In this document: piece after piece, positions 34,002-41,150 of the stretch
Layout of the letters: the number at the start of each line of letters is the position of its first letter
How positions within the stretch are numbered: the stretch's first letter is position 1
NCBI GenBank assembly: GCA_002506535.1
Contig: DAXT01000009.1
Span: 1-64,000, forward strand
DNA length: 64,000 nucleotides
Direction: 5' to 3'
From: Methanothrix harundinacea
GTDB lineage: Archaea > Halobacteriota > Methanosarcinia > Methanotrichales > Methanotrichaceae
Position numbers and translations under genes: made by a program
The notes under the pieces: generated by a model
Seen by the model: the letters and a program-made list of their open reading frames with translations, nothing else
Told to the model about the DNA's origin: nothing
Databases searched by the model: none

Positions 34002-34343
34002 AGGGGCGGCAAGTAGAATATAGTAACTGGAATGCCGTACGGCCCCGTCCTCCTCGAAATTCTCGAGGATCTTTCTGCAGTGCGCCTTCACCTGGCAGGC
34101 GACGGGGCCGTCCCCCTCTTCGAGGAGCGACCGGGCCAAGAGCCCCACCTCCGCTCGCATCCTCTCGTTCAATTCCTCGCGGATGATGGGCCTCTCCCTG
34201 TGCCGGCCTATCCTCATGATGTTGACGAGGAGGGCGAGGCCCGTCCCCGGAAGGATGCGGGCGCGGCCGTCGTCGTCGAAGGTTGCGATGGGCTGGCGGT
34301 TCGGGGTAGGTTCGGGCTTGGGGGAGAGGTCTTCATGGTCCAT
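33966..34343 (-). CDS. Hypothetical protein
   Basis: A 125-residue protein, unknown family. The core IATFDDDGRARILPGTGLAL then LVNIMRIGRHRERPIIREEL and the helical EVGLLARSLLEEGDGPVACQ look like real coding sequence. Its 3' end overlaps the reductase gene by 36 nt on the opposite strand. The C-terminal 15 residues depend on that overlap and may be read-through past a natural boundary. Confidence 0.45.
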   Translation of the reverse strand: MDHEDLSPKPEPTPNRQPIATFDDDGRARILPGTGLALLVNIMRIGRHRERPIIREELNERMRAEVGLLARSLLEEGDGPVACQVKAHCRKILENFEEDGAVRHSSYYILLAAPSPYLPREAVAE

Positions 34344-34664
34344 GATCTCGGAGGCCTGGATGCGCTGGGGAGGTAAATGAGGATTTTCGTTTGTAAGGCT
34401 TGCAGCCTGTTGAGCATCTAAGTTACCATCTCTTGGGCCTGAGGCAAATTATATCTGCTTCACTGGATTTGCCGGATTGCCATCATTTCAGCGAAGGGGT
34501 TGGCCTTAACCGAGGAGGCATGGGCAGCCAACTAGTTCTGCACGCGGATCGAATATCGAGCCGACGTTCTCCTAAGCCGTCCAGCTTCCGGGATCCGATG
34601 AAACCGTCATGAAGAATATCCTTTTACGCACCGAAGTCACCACCTCAAGAGAGGAGAGATCCCC
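34344..34664. other. Intergenic stretch, no gene seen
   Basis: No coding sequence or RNA could be supported. Composition is closer to 50% GC than the neighbours. The right end holds the ribosome site GAGAGGAGAG before the VWA gene, and tatccttttacg near 34618 may be part of its promoter. Confidence 0.5.
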
Positions 34665-36464
34665 ATGACCCCAAAGCACCTCCTTCTGACGGCCCTGATC
34701 CTCGCCCTCGCCGCCAGCCCGGGCCAGGCGAATCTGGACGTCTCCCACCAGGTATCTCCCGACCAGATCTGGCCGGCAACCTCGGCGAGGGGGCCGACCT
34801 TCGGGACGGTGACCCTGACGGTGGCCGCAGACGGCCCGAACGAGACGATGCCCATCGACCTCGTCCTCGCGATAGACAGCTCCGCCAGCATGAAGGAGAC
34901 CGACCCGTCGAAGAAGAGGCTCGATGCCGCCAGGAGCTTCATCTCTAAGCTGGACCCCACCCGGGACAGAGTCGGGATCGTCAGCTTCGACGACGACGTC
35001 GACTTTTCGATACCCCCGACCGATAACTTCGCCATGATCATGATAGCCATCGGGAGGGTGGACAGCGCCGAAGGGACGAACCTGGACCGGGGGCTTGCAG
35101 AGTCGATCGACCTATTGGCCGCCGACTCCACCCCCGGAATGGACGGACGGGCCAGGTTCGTCGTCTTCTTATCCGACGGCGACGGGGATTATATCAAGAG
35201 CGGGAGGAAGGGCTCCCAGGCCGATAGAGCCTGGGAGGAGGGGATCGTCTTCTACACCGTAGGGCTGATCCTCCCGGACCGCTCGAAAGATAATCTGAGA
35301 GATATCGCTGAGACGACGGGCGGGAGGCACTTTGACGCCTGCGACGCCTCCGCCCTCGCCTCGATCTATCAGGCGATAGCAGAGGATGTGATAAACCTCG
35401 CGGGAAGAGATGTCGAGGTCAGGTACGTCCTCCCCCGAGAGCTTTCGGCAACCGACTACTCGGTCCCCCCATCCTCCGACGGGATCGAGGTGGATGAGAG
35501 GGTCCTCGTCTGGAAGGCGGGGGACCTCCCGGCCGGCGAGGGCTGGTCGACCTCTTTCTCCGTATCGTCTCAGATCCCCGGCATCTTCGAGCTCGGCGGT
35601 GAGGGCTCGAAGGTCGCCTACAAGAGGCGGAGCGGGTTTGAAGAGATGGTCGGGATCGAGGGGGCGTTCCTGGACGTCGGAGAGCTCCGGTCGGGGGCCT
35701 CGACTAATCTGAACTGCGAGTTCAATTATACCGCCCTGAAGGAGATCGTCCGCCCCGTCCAGGAGGTGGTGGAAGAGATCGACTCCGGCATCCTCTGGAG
35801 GTTCTCCGAATGCAGCTCTGGATGCGCTGGAGACTGGGCTTTCATCTCCAGAGATGGGAGGATCGCCGTCGCCAGCCTCCGCCCCTTCAGCCTATCGACG
35901 AAAGATGCTCTCGTCGAGGACCTCCAGAGGGTGATGGACCTGATGGCGGCAGCCGGGGCTGAGGTCTCCGGCGCCGAGAGGGCGGAGGCGATCGAAGCCG
36001 CCGAATTTTACGCTTCTGAAGCCGGGATATACCACCGGCTCAGCTACCCCTTCTCCGCCGACTTCGACCTAACCATCTTCGTTCCCGACAGCAGAATTGA
36101 AGAGGCGAGGCTCGCGGTGGCTGGAAGTGAGATGGACTACTTCGCCGGGGCTGCAGACCAGGAGTATTACATAGACGGCGAATACGTCACCGTCTGCCAG
36201 TTCCACGACTTCCCGTGGAACGGCTGGTGCACCGCCGAGGACGTCGAGATAGCCGATAAGATCCGGCCCGGGGCCCACAGGATCTCCGGGAGGATGGTAT
36301 CCGACCCCCATACCATGACCATCGAGTTTATAACGGCCGAAAAGCCCGCTAAGGATTTTCTGCTGTACAGCGACGACTACAGGTCGGTCTGGATCCCGGC
36401 GACGACGAACGCCCTTCGCACTTCTGACGAGATGCTGTCGATACCTTCTGGCGCTCCGGGGTGA
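34665..36464 (+). CDS. Secreted von Willebrand factor A domain protein
   Basis: A 599-residue exported protein. A signal peptide (LLLTALILALAASPGQA) is followed by a VWA domain from about residue 64. The MIDAS metal site D-x-S-x-S is in DLVLAIDSSASMKETDPSKK (D71, S73, S75), completed by GTNLDRGL and FLSDGDGDY. A beta-rich middle (about 260-380) and a Cys-bearing C-terminal part (CQFHDFPWNGWCTAEDVEIA) follow. VWA domains bind ligands or partners outside the cell; the partner is unknown. No membrane anchor or PGF-type sorting tail is seen. Confidence 0.8.
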   Translation: MTPKHLLLTALILALAASPGQANLDVSHQVSPDQIWPATSARGPTFGTVTLTVAADGPNETMPIDLVLAIDSSASMKETDPSKKRLDAARSFISKLDPTRDRVGIVSFDDDVDFSIPPTDNFAMIMIAIGRVDSAEGTNLDRGLAESIDLLAADSTPGMDGRARFVVFLSDGDGDYIKSGRKGSQADRAWEEGIVFYTVGLILPDRSKDNLRDIAETTGGRHFDACDASALASIYQAIAEDVINLAGRDVEVRYVLPRELSATDYSVPPSSDGIEVDERVLVWKAGDLPAGEGWSTSFSVSSQIPGIFELGGEGSKVAYKRRSGFEEMVGIEGAFLDVGELRSGASTNLNCEFNYTALKEIVRPVQEVVEEIDSGILWRFSECSSGCAGDWAFISRDGRIAVASLRPFSLSTKDALVEDLQRVMDLMAAAGAEVSGAERAEAIEAAEFYASEAGIYHRLSYPFSADFDLTIFVPDSRIEEARLAVAGSEMDYFAGAADQEYYIDGEYVTVCQFHDFPWNGWCTAEDVEIADKIRPGAHRISGRMVSDPHTMTIEFITAEKPAKDFLLYSDDYRSVWIPATTNALRTSDEMLSIPSGAPG

Positions 36465-36604
36465 TGTAAAGGAGGAATAGATCCAATAGGATGGGAAGAG
36501 GGGGAGAAGCCCGCTCTTCTCATCATGATCCCCTCCAACCAGCGGCGTTCTTCCCATCTCTCTCCTCCAGTCCCCCCCGTTCATCTCCGACCCGACCGTT
36601 CAGG

Positions 36605-37600
36605 TCAACCCTCCCGGTTCACCACCTCGAATCCGAAGGACTCCTTCAGGACTGCGGGGTTGAGCCTTCCTGCCACCAGGGTCCGCCTCGAACGAAGGTC
36701 GTTCATGACGACCTTGGCGGGGGCGAAGACGTTGTGGTCGACCTTGAAGAAGTCGAAGCCGCACTCCTTGAAGGTCTTGTAGAAAGGAACGCCGTAGTCT
36801 TTTGATGTCTCGGAGGGGGTCGCCTTCAGGTAGCCGAGGAGCTCGTCGAAGGGCTCGTAATCGACGGTGTAGTAGGTCTCGCCGCCGTAGATGATGGCGT
36901 CGTTGGAGGCTCCCATGCACTTTGTCGCTTTCCCGACGACCGGCGCGATCGGCGCCCTCCCCCACCCCATCTTGATCGTCCTGATGTCAAAGCCCATGGT
37001 GAAGAGCTTGTGAAGGCCGGTCTCTACGACCCGGGCCGATACCTGGACGAGCCCCGCCACAGAGTCGGTGGGAGCGACGGCGAGGCGGAGGTCGGCGGGG
37101 TCGATACCGCAGGCCTCGGCGATCTTGTCGGCTGCTTCTTCGTCGGGGAGGGTCTCCGACTCCAGGAAGAGGACGCCGACGTCGGCGTACTCCTCAAACT
37201 CCAGGGCGTCGTAGAGCTCCTTAGTCTTCCTCGCCAGGGCCCGGGCGGGGCCCGAGCCCATACCGAAGTACTTTCCCGCCTTCACCTGCCACATGGCGCA
37301 CTGGGAGGCCATGCAGGAGACGGCGGGGTGGTCTGTCGCCACCTGGACCCCGGGGATGGGGATCCCGTCGATCTCGCACGGGGTAGGCTGGATATCGGCG
37401 AGGTCGGCCATGCAGATCCTGGAAAGGTAGATCCCGGCCCCCAGACCTCCTTTCGCCTCCACCCCTGCGTCGGCGACGACGGTCCCGTTATCCAGCTCGA
37501 AGACCCCCACCTGGAGCTCGTCGGCGTAGTCCAGCATCTCCTCGAATACCTCTAAACCAAGCTCGTTAAGCGACTGCAGAGTTCTCACCTGGATAGTCAA
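36605..37600 (-). CDS. mch: Methenyltetrahydromethanopterin cyclohydrolase
   Basis: Interconverts 5-formyl-H4MPT and 5,10-methenyl-H4MPT, a core step of the methanogenic C1 branch. About 331 residues. Family marks are ATDHPAVSCMASQCAMWQVK, KYFGMGSGPARALARK and DPADLRLAVAPTDSVAGLVQ. The start is TTG 37600 or GTG 37588. A TATA-like box (rc of ATATAAAT, 37614-37621) lies so close that a leaderless mRNA starting near 37591 would favour GTG 37588. In an aceticlastic organism the gene may serve biosynthesis or oxidation. Confidence 0.94.
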   Translation of the reverse strand: MTIQVRTLQSLNELGLEVFEEMLDYADELQVGVFELDNGTVVADAGVEAKGGLGAGIYLSRICMADLADIQPTPCEIDGIPIPGVQVATDHPAVSCMASQCAMWQVKAGKYFGMGSGPARALARKTKELYDALEFEEYADVGVLFLESETLPDEEAADKIAEACGIDPADLRLAVAPTDSVAGLVQVSARVVETGLHKLFTMGFDIRTIKMGWGRAPIAPVVGKATKCMGASNDAIIYGGETYYTVDYEPFDELLGYLKATPSETSKDYGVPFYKTFKECGFDFFKVDHNVFAPAKVVMNDLRSRRTLVAGRLNPAVLKESFGFEVVNREG

Positions 37601-37638
37601 GATGCAGGTGGCGATATAAATTTGCCGATGAGAAAATT

Positions 37639-37659
37639 GGGGGGGGATCGTGCCCCCCC
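37639..37659. repeat. G8/C7 hairpin upstream of mch
   Basis: Eight G, the loop atcgtg, then seven C form a very strong stem. It lies upstream of the mch promoter and 190 nt before the next plus-strand gene. No T-run follows on either strand, so it is not a typical terminator. G-runs of this kind could also form other structures. Confidence 0.5.
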
Positions 37660-37850
37660 GTCAGCGGGGCAAGGAAGGGGATGGATGATGAATAAAGGGA
37701 AAGTATGACGAATAGAAGGAACGTATGACGAGGATAGGGGTGGACGGGAGGAGAAGGTGCGGATAATATCAGGGAGGAGATGGAGAGGAGATGGCTGGAA
37801 GGATGGTGGCGAAGCCAAGCCTTTTTTACATGCAGCTTGAAGGTGAGATC

Positions 37851-38207
37851 ATGTTCGAACCTGATGAGGAGTCGGTAATCCTCGAGATCGTCTGCGGCCT
37901 CATGGATATTTCGGCAGAAGAGATGATGAATATCGGAGAGACGGCGAAGAAGATCTTAATCTATGATCCCGATACGGAGAGCGAGGAGGAGGCGGTCGGA
38001 AGGCTGAAGTCCGCCGTAGAGGATATGTCGAAGGAGGAGGCGGTGGTGGCGGGGGTCTTCATCTCGGGGCTCCTCCGGTGCAACCTGAGAGATCAGTTCA
38101 TGCAGGACGTCGGCGATTACGAGGCTGGCGAAGAGGATGAGGGCTGTGGATGCGGCACCGGCTGTGGATGCGACATGGGCGGACCCGCGGAAAGGAGATC
38201 TGAATAA
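37851..38207 (+). CDS. Small protein with Cys/Gly-rich metal-binding-like tail
   Basis: 118 residues from ATG 37851, which follows AAGGTGAG; an upstream ATG at 37791 would add 20 residues. The body is helical and acidic (EESVILEIVCGLMDISAEEM, KSAVEDMSKEEAVVAGVFIS). The last 25 residues read EEDEGCGCGTGCGCDMGG, five Cys in a short space, suggesting metal binding or a cross-linked tail. The convergent gene at 38300-38803 ends in a similar tail. No family recognised. Confidence 0.6.
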   Translation: MFEPDEESVILEIVCGLMDISAEEMMNIGETAKKILIYDPDTESEEEAVGRLKSAVEDMSKEEAVVAGVFISGLLRCNLRDQFMQDVGDYEAGEEDEGCGCGTGCGCDMGGPAERRSE

Positions 38208-38299
38208 AGAGAACGAGCCGGATGAGAGGATAGGACGAACATAGGACGAACAAGATAGGACTGACCAGAAGAATCTTAGGAAGGGGCGAGCGGAGAAGC

Positions 38300-38803
38300 T
38301 CAGCTCGCGATCCTAGACCCCGGGGAGAAGGACCAGGGGAGCCTCTTTCTATCAGGCCTCGGGGATCTGTCCCTGGTTTTGTCCCGGTCTCCGACGGGAT
38401 CGGCGAAAGATGGGTAATAGCCAGATTCCGCGGGTCCGGCCATAGGTCCCCGGCCTGCTGGGGCTCCGGCGTCCATGGAGTTCGCCATCGGGGCTGCCAT
38501 ATCGGCTCCACAGCTACCGCCGCCACATCCTCCACCACAGCCACCATCGCCGCAGCCGTCTCCGCCGCCACCGCATCCGCAGCCGTCGTCCTCAACGTCG
38601 GGGCCCCTGAGGCTCGCGTCCTCGAAGCCATATTCATCGCCGCGGACGGCTGTATCGTACCGGGCGGTCTCTGGGTTCATCTTGACGGGGATGTCTCCGG
38701 CGTAGACCGGATCTCTCAGATCAGCGAGCATAAGCTCCAAGGTGACCAACCCTAATTTTGCCATTTTGTCATCTATCTCCCGGATCACTCTCGACGATCG
38801 CAT
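38300..38803 (-). CDS. Small protein with Cys/Gly-rich internal segment
   Basis: 167 residues. The N-terminal part (MAKLGLVTLELMLADLRDPV, then YAGDIPVKMNPETARYDTAV) is compact. Residues about 70-100 read DDGCGCGGGGDGCGDGGCGG and continue Cys/Gly-rich to SCGADM, eight Cys in all, followed by a Pro/Ser/Arg tail. A TATA box about 35 nt before ATG 38803 supports that start and a leaderless mRNA. A later ATG at 38764 is the alternative. Function unknown; see the partner gene on the other strand. Confidence 0.55.
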   Translation of the reverse strand: MRSSRVIREIDDKMAKLGLVTLELMLADLRDPVYAGDIPVKMNPETARYDTAVRGDEYGFEDASLRGPDVEDDGCGCGGGGDGCGDGGCGGGCGGGSCGADMAAPMANSMDAGAPAGRGPMAGPAESGYYPSFADPVGDRDKTRDRSPRPDRKRLPWSFSPGSRIAS

Positions 38804-38835
38804 AATATGAACACGTCAATTACCGTAGGCTTACT

Positions 38836-38842
38836 ATTTAAA
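38836..38842 (-). promoter_or_regulatory. TATA box of the Cys-rich gene
   Basis: TTTAAAT on the minus strand within tttaaatagtaag. Its centre is about 36 nt before ATG 38803, so transcription would begin about 8-10 nt before the start codon, an essentially leaderless mRNA. Confidence 0.5.
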
Positions 38843-39090
38843 GGTTACTAAGCCCAGATTAGGCATCGGACCTCTCCTGATATAAGGGTATGGGCTTCGT
38901 TTCGCGATCTCACCGGCGTTGAGGCGCAAGATCCAGCGGCGGCCCCGGCCGGCGCCGGCGACCCCCCAGGTCCTCTGACAAAACCCAATGATAGAGCGGC
39001 CGGGGCGGCTGGCGGTATCATCCGGCAGCTCCCCGACTAGGACCAACGTCTCTCGATCCGGTACTTGGATAAGCGAGTAGGCGGTGGCCG

Positions 39091-39432
39091 ATGGGAGGGG
39101 CTCGGACCCCGGAGAAAGAGATAATACGGTATCGCCCCCCTTTAGAGGTCCGGGATGTGGTATTCTTGCGCAAGCTCGATAGCGTCGTCTCTGATCTGGA
39201 AGCCCGAGGGCTCAAATTCCGGCTCTCGACCTCCCTTAGGGTGGGGTACGTCGCTGACATATTATTTAAAAAAGAGAAGATAATCGTCCTCGACACCAGA
39301 AACGCCGACCCCTTTACGGAGAGGAAGCTCGCCGCCGCGGGGTACAGGGTCTTTGTAATCCCCGAGGGGAAGCTCTCCGACGAAGAGGTCAAGGGGTTCT
39401 GCGACGAGGTGGAGAGGGAGGTGAGGCGGTAG
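39091..39432 (+). CDS. Hypothetical protein, possible Vsr-like fold
   Basis: A 113-residue protein. The end of the core, VADILFKKEKIIVLDTRNAD followed by LAAAGYRVFVIPEGKLSDEE, has the strand-helix-strand order seen in Vsr/DUF559-like PD-(D/E)XK nucleases (D...IIVLDxR...kL..aGYrVf.i), although the lysine and second acidic residue are not obvious. No family is claimed. The N-terminal 20 residues may precede the real start. Confidence 0.5.
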   Translation: MGGARTPEKEIIRYRPPLEVRDVVFLRKLDSVVSDLEARGLKFRLSTSLRVGYVADILFKKEKIIVLDTRNADPFTERKLAAAGYRVFVIPEGKLSDEEVKGFCDEVEREVRR

Positions 39433-39606
39433 ATCTGAGGGGATCATTCCCTGACGGCTCAACCTGCGGCATCCGGACCCCCGGGCTAGGGCAGGGGGCA
39501 GGGGCCGATAGGAGAGGACGGGGGAAGATCCAAAGAGGGCAGAGCGGGATGATCAAGGAGCTTTCAGCCGGGGCGGGGCCTCTCCTCTGGAGACGGCGCC
39601 GAAAGA

Positions 39607-39614
39607 TTTTAAAT
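39607..39614 (+). promoter_or_regulatory. TATA box of the small repeat protein
   Basis: TTTTAAAT inside gattttaaatctg. The centre is about 34 nt upstream of ATG 39645, so an mRNA with a leader under 10 nt is expected. Confidence 0.45.
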
Positions 39615-39644
39615 CTGAAAGGATCATCGCGGTGGCGTGATTCG

Positions 39645-39971
39645 ATGAAACTGGCATGTATACTTGTATTGATCGTGGGGGTCGCCACCGTATCCCCATC
39701 CACCGCCGAGGGCGACCTATGGAGATTCAACTCGCCGATGGAGTTCACATCGGGCTCCGTGGTGAATATGAACCATCTGAAGATATGGACGATAAACTCC
39801 TCGACCCATTTCACCCCCTCTCTGGCCCGGGGGGTGGACGGAGGGATCAAACTGACCCATAATACCGGCAGGTCCATCAACATGACCAGGGGGATTGACA
39901 GGGGGATCAACCTGACCAGAGGAATCGATACGGGAATCAATAGAACTCTCTTCATCTGCAATATCGTCTAG
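39645..39971 (+). CDS. Small secreted protein with 10-residue glycosylation-type repeats
   Basis: 108 residues from ATG 39645. The signal peptide MKLACILVLIVGVATVSPST likely ends near residue 20. Residues 62-101 form four exact 10-residue units: RGVDGGIKLT, HNTGRSINMT, RGIDRGINLT, RGIDTGINRT. The last three end in N-x-T sequons, which archaeal AglB can glycosylate. The C-terminus is TLFICNIV. No known family. Length and periodicity suggest a regular solenoid or display stalk. Confidence 0.55.
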   Translation: MKLACILVLIVGVATVSPSTAEGDLWRFNSPMEFTSGSVVNMNHLKIWTINSSTHFTPSLARGVDGGIKLTHNTGRSINMTRGIDRGINLTRGIDTGINRTLFICNIV

Positions 39972-40231
39972 ATCCATTCTGGAATCTAAACCCGTGATCG
40001 GAACGGATATGTTGATGCGAAGCCTTATCCCCGGAATAACGACGGGACCCGGGAGAGGCAGCAACCGCCCTAGAGAGGGGTCGAATGGGGGGATCTCTCC
40101 CCTCACTTCGGCCGCCGTCCACTCCCGCCGCCCTGGAGGAGGGGCGCCCACCGGGGGCGCGGGGGGTCGGGCGGCGGCAGAGAGGCGGTGGAGGTGTCAT
40201 CGAAGCAATCGGATTTTAAAATAAAATTTAG

Positions 40232-40249
40232 AATATACTCCCGGCGGCG
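40232..40249 (+). repeat. Dispersed 18-bp repeat, copy 1
   Basis: AATATACTCCCGGCGGCG, preceded by TTTTAAAATAAAA and followed by GAGACCGCC, so that GGCGG/CCGCC can form a short hairpin. Identical over 18 nt to copy 2, with similar AT-rich DNA for about 25 nt before it. Confidence 0.8.
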
Positions 40250-40675
40250 CGAGACCGCCCTGCCCGCCCTCATGCGAGCCGAACACCACCCAGCCCCCCC
40301 TACCTGGTCCGATCGACCCGGCGGCCGGATGGCGACCCGCCCACCGGAGGCCGCCGAGGACCCGGACCGCCCGCCCCCCACGGCGCCGGTTCATCCCATC
40401 GGCCTCATTTTCAGCTTCGGATTCCGAATCCAGCAACCGCCCGGACCATATATCCCCGCCCCCCGTCGGAGATGCCCGCCAGGTCCATCCCTCCCGAATC
40501 GGTCGGGCGAAGACCGAGCGGCGGAGGTCGCGGATCTCGGCTAGCCCGCGTGCGTCTCCGTCGGGCGGTCGAAGGGGCGCCAAAAATCGGTGGGGGAATC
40601 GATTTCAGCGGCCAATCTTACGGGGAATAAAAGAGGAGGCCATTCACATTATCGAATGGTTAAAATAAACTCTAA

Positions 40676-40693
40676 AATATACTCCCGGCGGCG
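40676..40693 (+). repeat. Dispersed 18-bp repeat, copy 2
   Basis: The same 18 bases as copy 1, preceded by GGTTAAAATAAACTCTAA and followed by AAAACCGCCCTGG; GGCGG/CCGCC again forms a hairpin. It lies 444 nt right of copy 1 in the same direction and about 460 nt before the helicase-nuclease gene. Confidence 0.8.
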
Positions 40694-41150
40694 AAAACCG
40701 CCCTGGCAGCCGAAATTGCTGGACGGCGAGATCTCTCAGCGGCCTACTTACCGATGGCAATCTACTCCTCCGAAAGCCCGCTGACTGCCGCCCTCGGCGC
40801 TCATTCATCACAGCAGCTCTCCCGCCCAGTGCGGAAGCGCAGGGCTGCGCATATACTCTTGGTAGGCCAGAATGAGGAGGAGCGCCCGAACAGTATCTTT
40901 CGCGATCAATTGACAAAGCTATCGTACAACCCCGCATCTGCTTGATGATCGCTTTTATCTGGTGCAAGAGAAAAGCCATCTCGGTTTCAATCTATGGTAT
41001 CTGAAATTGTGAATGTCCTCTTCCAGAATCTGTCTGGAAGACCGACTGGGGCAATAGAAACGTGACCCTTAAAAGGTGTTATTGTAATTTAGGGAAAGCT
41101 CTATAAGCTGGAAATCGCTGAAGAATAGCTCAATATTTCGGAGGGATGTT

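Larger units (their letters stand above)
39972..41150. other. Gene-free region with dispersed repeat copies, left edge of AT-rich island
   Basis: About 1.2 kb without convincing genes. It contains two direct copies of the 18-bp element (40232-40249 and 40676-40693). GC-rich spacer (to about 40600) gives way to AT-rich DNA toward the helicase gene. A TATA-like ctataagc (41101-41108) and GGAGGG before ATG 41151 belong to that gene. Longer frames here run through the repeats and look artificial. Confidence 0.55.

Noticed and set aside
39389..39961. Minus-strand frame antisense to the small repeat protein
   Set aside because: No start context or domain; the plus-strand frame has a signal peptide, a TATA box and exact repeats.
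40103..40979. Minus-strand frames through the dispersed repeats, with PPGVY-like ends
   Set aside because: Their only common part is the translated 18-bp repeat; the remainder is Arg/Gly/Pro-rich and unrelated. They reflect the repeat, not genes.
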